Assembly (NCBI GenBank): GCA_030374805.1
Contig: JARGSG010000084.1
Coordinates: 248,001 to 312,000, forward strand
Source of the DNA: Gracilaria gracilis
Taxonomy: Eukaryota; Rhodophyta; Florideophyceae; Gracilariales; Gracilariaceae
Direction of reading: 5' to 3'
DNA length: 64,000 nucleotides
This document shows positions 32,730 to 42,565 of this stretch, one piece after another; the stretch's first letter is position 1, and each line of letters opens with the position of its first letter. A model generated the notes under the pieces. The model worked only from the letters and a program-made list of their open reading frames with translations. It did no database searches and had not been told where the DNA came from. The translations under genes were made by a program, and so were the position numbers.

Positions 32730-35700
32730 CTAGTCCTCCTCATAATCCATTATCATCGGTCCCTCCTCGTAGTCCCCATCCGTGTTATCAGCCTTGTGGC
32801 CTTGTACCTCGTCATCTTCCTCTTCGTAATCCTCCGCTCCAACGTCCTTTTCCTCCATTTCAAAGTTACTCACAGAACTTTCCTCCTCGTCCAGCTGGTC
32901 ATTCGGGTCTTCCCCGAGTCCAAATTCCTCATCTAAGAATTTGGGCCGAAAAGCAGGCTGCCTGTGCACCGCATCAGAAAGCTTGTATCCCTCGGGCACA
33001 AAGTACATATGATACCGTAGACAATTCTCTTTCACCAGCGCATCCATGTACCCAGCCCCAGCATGAAACACATCTCCCCTTCCAATCAACATGGAGTACG
33101 GTGAAACCCTGAACTTCTTCACAACCATCGAACGAGACAGCCTCTTCAAACTCTTGTCATCCGTCACATACATATTATGTGACCTCTCACATACCCATAT
33201 CATAAAAGCGCTCCCCCCGGAGGCCATCATGAAGAATCCAGGAATCTTCCCATTGTTCTTCTCCACATTGGTCAACCCTCGGAAATCGGAGTGCAACACC
33301 TGCCTCGGGCATCCCACCCCCATACACAACACACGTCCTCCTATTTCCGGCGCATACATCCTCTTCTTCGCCCTACTGTTGGTACACAGAAGAAGAGCGG
33401 CTGCTATCTGCCCAAACCTAGCATCCAACAACGCCCTCTTTCTCACCATCATCACATTCTCCTCATCCGATTCCATGTAATCCACAATCCCCTTCTTCGT
33501 GGTAGTGTATCGCCCAATGCCCTGCATCCTATCCCCCGCGTCCTTCCCATCTCCTGCATTGATGATAGGGTTCCATCTCTGGCGGTTCTCCTCAAACCTG
33601 AGGTCCGGCTGTTCCAAGAAATCCTTGTGAAAGAACTCCAACATACTCTCTGTCACATCTTCATCCAACACCACCCTCCTCTTCTTCGCCTCATCTGACA
33701 TGCCTTTGTCACTTCCAAATTCCTCCAGCATACAGAATCCTCTTTCCATCAACTCCATTCTCTTCGCTGCAAAATACTCTCGCGCGAGTTCATCCCTCTC
33801 CATCGCCGCCATCCAAAGAGCGTCTTCCTCCCTTTTCGGCTTTCCCTTCAACGGGAGCTTTACCCCAAGAACTGGTTCCTTCGTAGTCCCCAGTTCCTTG
33901 TGCACATTCCGGGCTGCATGCCAGTACACCGCGTGATGCACCGCCCTCAAATTCTCCACCGTTAAACATCCCGCCCTATGCTGCTTTTGTAGGTGAAGCA
34001 TATCCATCCATGGGTGCTGGTGTTTCACAGCATTCTTCCCTTCCGGCCACTCACTCGGCAGTGCACTCACCATATTCGTCCACGACATATCTGATCCCCC
34101 GGTGTACTCCCCAGCTGTCTTCATCCCCTTTGGGAGAACACCCGGATTGTTATACTCAAAGCTACGCATTTCTCCTTCACCTTCCCCCCCCGGTTCATCC
34201 CCAACAAATCCACTATCCTTCTCACTACTATCATTCTCCTCCTCGCCCTCACTGGACGACATCACACTGATTTTCTGCTTCTTAAAGAACTTCTTCAATG
34301 CAGTCCTCGTCATTTTCCTGAACAGGCTAACAACCTCCAAAGGTATGTCCACAGAAGATGTGTTCACCGTACCCTTCCTTCTTCGCTTCGGGGCACGTTG
34401 CACATCATCTTCATCCTCGTCGTCAGTAAGCACCACAGAAGTTCTCTTCCTCGTTTTCTTCTTCTTCTCCACAACCCGTTCAACCTCCTTTTCCCTCAAG
34501 CGACCCGGAGCCACCTTACGTCTTGTGCTACGTCTTAACACCGGTGGTTCCGGTTCAGGGCTTTCCACCACCATGGGATCGTTCTCCACCGAAGCAGATA
34601 GAGCCCTGGCCGTCCCCTCCGGTTCCACAACCTCTTCAATAACCTCCTCTACAACCTCCTCCTCCTCTGAACTTCGCAGCGGTACTTTAAAGTGTTGTTC
34701 CACCTTTTTACCTGCAGTCTTCACCCTCCTAGACACCATCCCGTCCCACAAACGATTTGCTCCCGCGAGCTCCATTTTGGCTGTTTGCTTCCCGAGATAT
34801 TCCAAGACAGATACCTTCTTTCCTCCAATCTTGAGAACCGTCTGCATCACTTTCTCAACTGTCATCTTCTTCCCCTTGGCAGTCATGTCGCAAAGCTTAA
34901 ACATACCAATTGCACATTGAAAGAAGTGCTTCCTCATATCCTTAAAACTGCCCGTTCTCCCTGCAGAGAACATTCTCAGTCGCACATGCCATTGCAAGCA
35001 ACGGACGACGAAACGGAATTCCCCATCTGCGAGTCCCATAAGGAGATCACTGGACACATGTGTGAGCGTCAGCGGCGGCCCCTCCTCACACACCTTCTCA
35101 AAGAATTGGAGAAGCCCCTCGCTTTGCACAAACTTCAGAGCCAGTGCCGCATAGCGATTCAAGTGACGCATACTATAGTCCCCGATAACCCCACTTCTTT
35201 TCAACGCGCCCGATATCTGTTTGGGCGTCACCTTCCTCACATCCACTCCTCCTTCTTCAATGATGTTTTCAACGAAGGACACCGTGCTGTGAAGCTTGTC
35301 TGCGAAAGACACCTTCAGAACATTGGAGCTCATCTCGTTCAGGAGATTGCCCAGTCCTAGCACTTCATTCATGACCATCGGATTATCATCCTTCCTCGTC
35401 CATAACACAACATCCAGAGACTTCACTATATCCTCCCATTTCCCTCCTTCCTCACGCAGGTCCTGTAACACAAGAAATCGGTGATATCCGTCTATAAGTG
35501 TTACAGGCAGCACAAGTCTCCCGTCAACGATGTCACTCGCATCCAAATCGCCTACAAGTGTAACGGCAATCGAACCGGCGGAGGAAAGCCAACCAAAGTT
35601 GCGGCACTTCATTTTCGTGGCCTCCTTGTGCGCCAGGTTCACACTGCGAACCGTCTTCTTCGGGATTTCAATCATCTCGATATCCGTCGTCAACCGCTGC

Positions 35701-36599
35701 TGAACATAGTCGGCGAGGGATATCTTCGGTAGCGGCAGCGTGGTGTCCATCTCATCCGACGGAACTTTATCTCCTTCATCGAACAAATCCCCCTCAGTTC
35801 CACCCAGGGAAGCCTTAGTAGTCCCAATAACCTCCACAACATCGTCATCGGAGTCATCCACGATTTTAACCCTCTCAATTGCTCCCACCGGTTTCTTCAT
35901 CCTTTTTGAACCTCTTCGTCCTCCTCCTCTCATTGGTGGAGACTGGAGTTTGGCGGTTTTAGAAGACTGCTCAGCCGATTCCTTGACTTCCTCAACATCT
36001 TCACTCTCAGGCTGAAAGGTGGACGACTTCCCGGCCCCAGGGTGCGGAGTGGGGTGCGAAGTGGGACTCTGCGGAATCTCAATTGAGGCCATCATCGACG
36101 TATCCCAGGCATACAACCCAGCCGATACCAATTCGGCGAGCTTACTCGGAGGTTCCTCCGAACCTTGGAAACGGTAAGGGTACTTCGCGTCTAGATGACT
36201 TGAAATATTCGTCCTCCAGATAACCACCAAATCCCCACCCTCTAAGGCAGTGGCGCTTAGAAGATGGCCATGCATAGAACGGCAGAGCCCCTTCATGGTA
36301 CTTCCATCAGGCCCCACGCCACGTACTTCCGCAGTACCAACTTCAACCCTGTTCTTGTCCTTTCCAAGGCTGATGAACAAAGATACAGAGTCGCCACCTT
36401 TTACCTTATGTGGCGCGGGAGTACTCGTCTTCTTCTTCATCGCGCGCGGTGTGTCCCGCTCGGAACGCGATTTCGCCCTACGAGGCGTGGAGACCTTCGC
36501 CTTTCCTCTTCCTCGCGTAAACGGCGCCCTTTCTGACCCCTCGCTGTTTCTCTTCGATCGCGCTGACTCCCGCCCCCCTTTATGGTTCAGAGGCGCCAT
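32730..36599 (-). CDS. ParB-motif / 2-oxoglutarate Fe(II) dioxygenase fusion protein, 1289 aa
   Basis: The ATG at 36599 (MAPLNHKGGR) is chosen; the open frame extends upstream to 36689 without another ATG. Layout: basic Ser/Arg-rich N-terminus; a ParB/Srx-like motif LPVTLIDGYHRFLVLQ at about 363-378 (D370, H373, R374); an alpha-helical region to about 600; an acidic/basic linker with KKKKTRKRT and RRRKG at 690-745; and a C-terminal double-stranded beta-helix with LHSDF (H1103, D1105), RGDVFHAGAGY (H1179) and CLRYHMYF (R1195). These form the H-x-D...H iron triad and the 2OG-binding Arg of Fe(II)/2OG dioxygenases. The last 60 residues are acidic. DNA or histone oxidation is inferred, not shown. 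The frame is intact and faces the methyltransferase remnant across the palindromic block. Confidence 0.75.
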   Translation of the reverse strand: MAPLNHKGGRESARSKRNSEGSERAPFTRGRGKAKVSTPRRAKSRSERDTPRAMKKKTSTPAPHKVKGGDSVSLFISLGKDKNRVEVGTAEVRGVGPDGSTMKGLCRSMHGHLLSATALEGGDLVVIWRTNISSHLDAKYPYRFQGSEEPPSKLAELVSAGLYAWDTSMMASIEIPQSPTSHPTPHPGAGKSSTFQPESEDVEEVKESAEQSSKTAKLQSPPMRGGGRRGSKRMKKPVGAIERVKIVDDSDDDVVEVIGTTKASLGGTEGDLFDEGDKVPSDEMDTTLPLPKISLADYVQQRLTTDIEMIEIPKKTVRSVNLAHKEATKMKCRNFGWLSSAGSIAVTLVGDLDASDIVDGRLVLPVTLIDGYHRFLVLQDLREEGGKWEDIVKSLDVVLWTRKDDNPMVMNEVLGLGNLLNEMSSNVLKVSFADKLHSTVSFVENIIEEGGVDVRKVTPKQISGALKRSGVIGDYSMRHLNRYAALALKFVQSEGLLQFFEKVCEEGPPLTLTHVSSDLLMGLADGEFRFVVRCLQWHVRLRMFSAGRTGSFKDMRKHFFQCAIGMFKLCDMTAKGKKMTVEKVMQTVLKIGGKKVSVLEYLGKQTAKMELAGANRLWDGMVSRRVKTAGKKVEQHFKVPLRSSEEEEVVEEVIEEVVEPEGTARALSASVENDPMVVESPEPEPPVLRRSTRRKVAPGRLREKEVERVVEKKKKTRKRTSVVLTDDEDEDDVQRAPKRRRKGTVNTSSVDIPLEVVSLFRKMTRTALKKFFKKQKISVMSSSEGEEENDSSEKDSGFVGDEPGGEGEGEMRSFEYNNPGVLPKGMKTAGEYTGGSDMSWTNMVSALPSEWPEGKNAVKHQHPWMDMLHLQKQHRAGCLTVENLRAVHHAVYWHAARNVHKELGTTKEPVLGVKLPLKGKPKREEDALWMAAMERDELAREYFAAKRMELMERGFCMLEEFGSDKGMSDEAKKRRVVLDEDVTESMLEFFHKDFLEQPDLRFEENRQRWNPIINAGDGKDAGDRMQGIGRYTTTKKGIVDYMESDEENVMMVRKRALLDARFGQIAAALLLCTNSRAKKRMYAPEIGGRVLCMGVGCPRQVLHSDFRGLTNVEKNNGKIPGFFMMASGGSAFMIWVCERSHNMYVTDDKSLKRLSRSMVVKKFRVSPYSMLIGRGDVFHAGAGYMDALVKENCLRYHMYFVPEGYKLSDAVHRQPAFRPKFLDEEFGLGEDPNDQLDEEESSVSNFEMEEKDVGAEDYEEEDDEVQGHKADNTDGDYEEGPMIMDYEED

Positions 36600-36899
36600 G
36601 TTGGATACAAAGGGTTGAAACAATTCGAAACGCGGATTACGACCGTCGAGAATGCTCACGAGAAAGTATAGTGGACGTTCCCTTCTCAATCACGTTCGTT
36701 GCCTTCACTTCCTGACCGAAGTCTGCGCCCGATCAATATAGGATTGAACTCAAGGGGTTCCGTATTTCACGTTTTAGAATTCACTATCGCTTTATTTAGA
36801 AAGTTAAATGATTTTCATAACTACTACGTACGCATAGCCATAGAAAAAAGCACCTAGTTTTGAAGGAAAAAAAAATGAATTGCGTCCGTTAAGTTTTCT

Positions 36900-37390
36900 G
36901 CGTGGACAGCGGTCCGGGGTGGAGTGGCGCTTCTTCAGTGCCCTGATGAAGCGCCACAACACCCCGGACCGCTGTACGGCGCCACACCACCCCGGACCGC
37001 TGTCCATGCGCAGTGACCGATGCGATGAAGTTGGACGACACCTCGGACGGCTTTCTGTGGCTGATGAAGCTGGACGACACCTCAGACCGCTGTCCATGTG
37101 AAAATAAAATATAATTTTTCGGACAGCGGTCTGGGGTGGAGTGGCGCTTCATCACGGCACTGATGAAGCGCCACTCCATCCCGGACCGCTGTCCACGCGC
37201 CGTGGCTGATGAAGCTGGACGACACCCCGGACCGTTGTCCACGCGAAAACAAAATTTAATTTTTCGGACAGCGGTCCGTGGTGGAGTGGCGCTTCATCAC
37301 GGCACTGATGAAGTGCCACTTCACCCCGGACCGCTGTCCACGCGCCGCGGCCAATGAAGCTGGACGACACCTCGGACCGCTGTCGACGAC
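36900..37390. repeat. Left array of palindromic repeats
   Basis: Iterated GGACAGCGGTCCGG / CCGGACCGCTGTCC, at least nine occurrences with small changes, alternating with GTGGCGCTTCATCA and TGATGAAGCGCCAC. Complete units form hairpins with arms of about 35 nt (for example 37122-37191 and 37264-37341). A second spacer type, GAAGCTGGACGACACC, separates the units. The array lies 300 bp upstream of the ParB/dioxygenase start codon. Confidence 0.85.
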
Positions 37391-37659
37391 GGCTTTCACT
37401 TATGATTGTTTTATGAATATTTAAAGCCCTGCATTTTCTCATAACGACGGGAGGACGTAAGGGTACATCCTATCAAATCGAAGAAGGTAGTTCTACCGAC
37501 TACTTTCTCTAACTCTATAGGACTAGATTTTTCTGTAGCGCCCAAGGTCGTGACCGATAATGAATCCCCCCTTTGCGACAAACACGAGCATTATGTGGTT
37601 GTCGGAGAAGAAGAACTCATCACTGGCTACGACATTCTTCTAGTGACTATATTGGGGAC

Positions 37660-37940
37660 CATTCTTCTTCAGTGATTGAAATATCAGCCATGCCTAAACA
37701 CGATTATCTGAGTTGAACAACTCATATAATCGTAGTCCACCATCACCGGTAGCTCAACCAATTCCAATGGTTCGACCTAACGCAGTCTAATCTAGTCGTT
37801 CTAATAAGTAACCACAGTCCAACAGTGATTGAGCTGGCTGTCAAAGCCAAAGCCGATTACATGAGTTGAACAACTCAAATAATCGTACTCGACCATCACG
37901 GCCAGCTCAAGCACTTCCGAATGTTCTCAGTAAAGCAAGG
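37660..37940 (+). repeat. Two direct repeats with inner palindrome
   Basis: Two copies about 155 nt apart share CAGTGATTGA, then GAGTTGAACAACTC (itself a palindrome), ATAATCGTA.TC and ACCATCAC.G..AGCTCAA. No coding is seen in 37390-37985. Confidence 0.65.
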
Positions 37941-37984
37941 ATGCAGAAGTGGCATACACTGTGTCCGGTGACTCTGGATTGAAT

Positions 37985-38290
37985 ACGAAATAGCATGGAA
38001 AATAGAAGAGTACGCCAGTTACTACGATTCACAGAAAACGAACAAAATTGTCGAACGTACCTTGTGTGCCACTACATCCGCGCAACAAAACAAGGACGGA
38101 AAGAGCACCTCCCTTATACAGTTTCCGGCGATATGTTTTTCTTCTGTCACAACCGAGAGGATCACTTCGTTTTGACAGGAGAAAAAGAGATCCCCGGAAA
38201 CCGTAACGGGGAGGTAAAGAGCGTTTTGCTTACCGAGGCAGTTGGCAGGAGAGCGAAGGTGCTTAAGTACACGCAGCGTCACATTATAAA
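37985..38290. repeat. Imperfect foldback at the element's midpoint
   Basis: Sequence to the left of about 38157 reappears inverted to the right: ACAGTTTCCGGCGAT against ATCCCCGGAAACCGT, GTTTTTCTTCTGTCA against TGACAGGAGAAAAAG, and GGAAAGAGCACCTCCC against GGGGAGGTAAAGAGCG. Both strands stay open for 80-90 codons here, a by-product of the symmetry. The midpoint of the 22-kb element is 38162. Confidence 0.6.
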
Positions 38291-38337
38291 CAAGTGCCAG
38301 TCGCGAGGGGGCAGCTGTCCAGGTGGAAATTATTTTT

Positions 38338-38582
38338 TTCGCGTGGACAGCGGTCCGGGGTGTCGTCCAGCTTCATCAGCCACGGCGCGTGGACAGCGGT
38401 CCGGGATGGAGTGGCGCTTCATCAGTGCCGTGATGAAGCGCCACTCCACCCCGGACCGCTGTCCGAAAAATTAAATTTTGTTTTACTTTTTCTCCCACGG
38501 CGCATGGACAGCGAACCGCCTCGAGTGGCACTTCATCAGAGCCGTGATGGAGCGCCACTGCACCACGGACCGGTGTTCGGAG
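38338..38582. repeat. Right array of palindromic repeats, inverted relative to the left array
   Basis: Holds GTGGACAGCGGTCCGGGGTGT, a full hairpin at 38393-38465, and a diverged unit at 38510-38580. The order of spacer types (GTCGTCCAGCTTCATCAGCC, then the hairpin, then AAAAATTAAATTTTG) mirrors the left array. It lies about 370 bp upstream of the methyltransferase remnant. Confidence 0.85.
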
Positions 38583-38954
38583 AGCCGTAAGTTATAACTT
38601 CGCCTATACTTCCATATATAGGAATTACCGCACCCTCTCTCATCCCTGCCTTCTCTTATAACTGTTTATCACCGCATAAGCCCCCCTAACATCGCCCAAG
38701 TCCCTTCTGCTCCTCTACTTTAGAGTTCTGGTACCTTTTTGACGTCTGAACTCCTCCTTCACATCGCTAATTCCGCCGCCGTCTACCGTCCGCTCCATTC
38801 TACCATCCGCACTCATCTCTCGTTTGCTGCCGTCTCTCGTCAGCTTCCGTCCGTCCGCCTTCGTCGTCCGCTGCCGACGTCAATCATCTGTTTTCTCACG
38901 ACTGCTCCCGTTCTCCTTCCGTATTCATAATACAGCCCCCCGTTATTGTTTAAA

Positions 38955-41900
38955 ATGGCTGCCGCAACCACATCTAGGTCTAAGTCACCGTCACCGGCAC
39001 CTCCGACATCCGACATGAAGGTTGGAAAAATGTTCGGTTCTGGGGATGAGCTTTTCACTGCGTGTCTCGCCATCCGTGATCACTATGCGTCAACGATGCG
39101 AGAGGATGACGAACCTCGGAAAGTGGGACACAGCGAATTCGTTCAATATATCATCAAGAATCGCACTGTTCTAGACGTTGCCAAGAAGTACTTCTCTATC
39201 CTTCTCGGACCCACTCACCCGTCATACAGCGACGATGAGCTCACGGCTGTGTGCCGAAAGGGTTCGTACCGTCAGCTGTATCTGTCGACGAATTTGCTTG
39301 ACATCGTGGACGGAGACAGAACAGGCGTGTGAGGGATTTTTGGAATGCTTATACCAGAGTGGACTTTCAAGGAATACAGAAGAATGTGACTTTAACCGAA
39401 TTCTTCAAGTCCATGAGTATAGCTCCCAGGCGTGTGGGCGGGATAGTTCTCCCTTTCGGTACGAGCATCGCTACACAGTTCCAGAGAATTCTCTTTCTTT
39501 CCCTTATTCAAAAAGTATCTATGGAAAAGCGCCTTCGGGGCCATAAGAGGCGTAAGGGGGAGAAGGGATATTCCACCCCTTTTCAGAATGTGCAAATATC
39601 GCAGAATCTCCAAGCTCAGCGTGCAGGTTTTGGGTGTGCAGCTGGTAACAAAGGCCTGGGATTGTTTCTCCCAATTTCTGGGATTCCCTAGCGCTGAGGT
39701 CATGGTTCTCCCTTTCCTACTGCTCGTGTACGATGAAATGCAGTTTAAACCCATTGAAACGCGTTCCGAGAGGTTCCTGCACAAGGACAACGACCATCGG
39801 TTGCTACCGAGCAACACGCAAACTCTTCGGTAAGACGAGGTCCAACTGTAGGCATAGAATCTTCCAGAGGACATTGATGTGGCCCTCCGAACGCTTGCGA
39901 AGGAGTTCATTTCTGATCTGAACAAGGTTGTTGTGAACGAGTAGTTGTACACAATATCAGAACCTGGACGATGGGCCGTTCTAAAGACGTTTCACAAGGA
40001 CCCGTCAAGAGCGTTTGCTCAGAGATTTGATTGTTTCTCTAACTCGCTTATGTACTCCATCTTGGAGACAATAAGCCCTTTGAAAATCAAAGAAACACTT
40101 AGGGTCCCTGATATACCTCTCACGCCGATATTGAAACCGGAGCCTGCCATCGAAATTCATGACGATGACGATGAGCAGTTGGAAAGGTAGAATCCTTCGG
40201 AGGGGAAACAAGGAAAGGATGGAGATGGCGGAAGTGGAAGGGATGTAGTGGGTGAGAGTGGGAATGAAGATGTTGGTGAACAGTTGCCCGACGCTGAAAT
40301 ACAGCCTCCTCCTGCCATTTTCTCGTTGGAAGATAAAATGGCATTCCAACGTTGTGAACTGGAGATGGAGAAATACTTTCGAATTTATAATTGCGGGTTC
40401 GAGGATATGGTGGAAACGGACGAGAATCTGCTAAACAACGGAGTCTCTCCATTGGGGAAGTTCAACTGGTTCTTATAGACCCACCATACAACATAAGGGC
40501 CGATAACAACCGGGAGAACAGTTGGTACGATATGCTGAGCGCTGAGCATATGAAGAAGGCGGCAAAGCTTATATCAAGGCTTCTACGTCCGGGGGGTCAT
40601 TTCGTTATCTTCTGTGCATTGGAACAGGTGAACCAGTGGGCGAGGGTGCTTTGCCTTATTGGAGCAAAGAACGAGCGAGGGGTTCCGAGGCGTTCATTTG
40701 TTGTGGACCAGGTCCCAATTCATTTTATACGGTCGCAAGGCAACCCCATGCGAAACCCGGGACGCAGGTCCTGCTCCTTGTTCCCTGCCATGGAGTATGC
40801 GGTATATGGTGTTCGGAGAGGCCTCGATTATGCACAGCAGCATGCGATGGTGAACTATGAGAACTTCAACTACGTGCAGTCGAGGTATCCAGGGTACCAC
40901 AGTGTTATTGACCAGGTACCGCCCATGTCCAATGGGGAGACTCTTCAATGGAAAAGAAAGAAGGAGGGTGGGGGCTACATGTTGCAAAAGGTGAGGTCAG
41001 AACAAAAACCTCGCGCGTTGTTGAAGGAGCTGATCAGCCGATTTTCGCAGCCAGGTGATACAGTGGTGGACTTGTGCGCGGGAACTTTTTCGACTGCAAT
41101 GGCATGCATGGAGTAACAACGTCATCGGAAGTTTATTGGTTGTGAGCTGGACCCTGACGGTTTTGCGCATGCTAGGCACGCGGCAATTGTTCAGTTCACG
41201 ATGCGCATGCGCGATAATGAGACGGACATTCAAATTACGCAGGAGGTCCGAACTCTGTGAATCGCGTGATGGACTTATTTTGCAAGTAGAACGCTCGTCC
41301 TTCACGATCATGGAAGGCTCCATCCGACTTCCCACAGTATCAGAAGTTCCCACCGTATGTTGTGGACTTCCTGGCATAGATGTGGCGGGAGGAGGGCATG
41401 GATATGATCGGCAGGCGCAAAGCGCTGCATGAGTGGCCGAAAACGTCGCAAGGGAAGATGGGTCTCCTGGATTGGAACGCGATGTTGGCACTGGAGACCA
41501 CTATGTGTGGTTGTCGCATTGGGAAGTCGTCGATTCGTCACCATGACGCGGGCGTGGGAGTGTTTACCACGCGCCGTTCCATGAAGAACGAATAGATATG
41601 TTTCTTTCACGGAACTCTAGTGTACCATGACTTAACGAAGAGGAAGGAGGTACATAAAAAGTATGGGGAAGGGTTGTTGGGCGCCACCGCCGCACTTTTT
41701 CAAACTTATGCGATGGAGATTCGCCTGCGAGGCGAGGTATTCCAGAAACTCCCGGAAAGGCGACCAGAAGTACCTACAATCTTTGTATGGATTGTTCCCG
41801 CTCCATTCTCGTTGGGTGGAACAATTAACGACCCAAAATATGTGGAAGTGGATAAAGATAGGGATGCAGTGGACGATGGCTCGAAGCAGTGACGGACTGC

Positions 41901-42084
41901 CAATATGGCGGTGATTCGAACTTCAGGAACTGGGCGAACTCCACTTCAATTAAGAGAATACCGAATGCTTGCCGTCCGGGCACTTCGGGTTGTAGAAGTG
42001 GGAGAAGAGTTGTTTGCAGATTACAGAATGGAGTAAACATGGGGTACGTCTTCGAATCCTATAGTAGTCGACTAGAGCTCAATT
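38955..42084 (+). pseudogene. Broken DNA methyltransferase gene with SET-like C-terminus
   Basis: The ATG at 38955 (MAAATTSRSKSP) begins a gene that changes frame near 39329, 39620, 39835 and 40460 and has several stops. The methyltransferase core (40391-41260) has LVLIDPPYN at 40466-40492 (motif IV DPPY), LLRPGGHFVIFC, EQKPRALLKELISRFS and TVVDLCAGTFSTAMA (motif I). DPPY before motif I is the beta-class order of N6-adenine/N4-cytosine DNA methyltransferases. After an in-frame TAA (41114) it continues HRKFIGCELDPDGFAHAR, the usual end of the fold. Farther on, DAGVGVFTTRRSMKNE (41547-41594) and LAVRALRVVEVGEELFADY (41970-42028) resemble the start and end of a SET domain. It appears dead here; read errors could mimic some shifts. 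Confidence 0.65.
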
Positions 42085-42565
42085 GATTTATGACTTATAG
42101 AACCGAAAGATGTACCGTATTATGTGTCAAAATCGAATTGTGTACATTTTTTTACGCTTTCTCTCTAACTCTCGTGTTCCACAGGGGAGCACCAGAACTC
42201 TCCCAAGTGAGTGGGTGTCGTCACTTCTATCATTCAGTGACGTGAACAAAATGGGGATAGGATTCGGGGAAGTGGATTGACGTTCAAGTACATAAAATAG
42301 AAGATACGGAGTACATGTGATATCATTTGAAAGTGTAACAGTTTTTGGCATTGAGGTTTCGTACAGGAAGGGAAATTTCCGCCCTAATTTTCGGGAAGTG
42401 ATTCCGAAAAGTACTAAAACGGTGCGATATTTCTACCACACGTCGAGTGGAGGTGTGCGTTTCACGGGGTACCTGCGATCACGTCGAGCGGCGAACAAGT
42501 CTTGCGGCGAGCGGCGACAACATCTAGAGCGCACCGCCGGGCGCATCGTCGTCGTCCGATTCCAT

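Noticed and set aside
36880-37400. A CRISPR array or ordinary satellite
   Set aside because: Units are inverted rather than direct, spacing is irregular, and the spacers are themselves repeated. The setting is eukaryotic.
38022-38282. Two small genes on opposite strands at 38.0-38.5 kb
   Set aside because: The region is an imperfect palindrome, so both strands stay open for the same reason; no domain or start context supports either.
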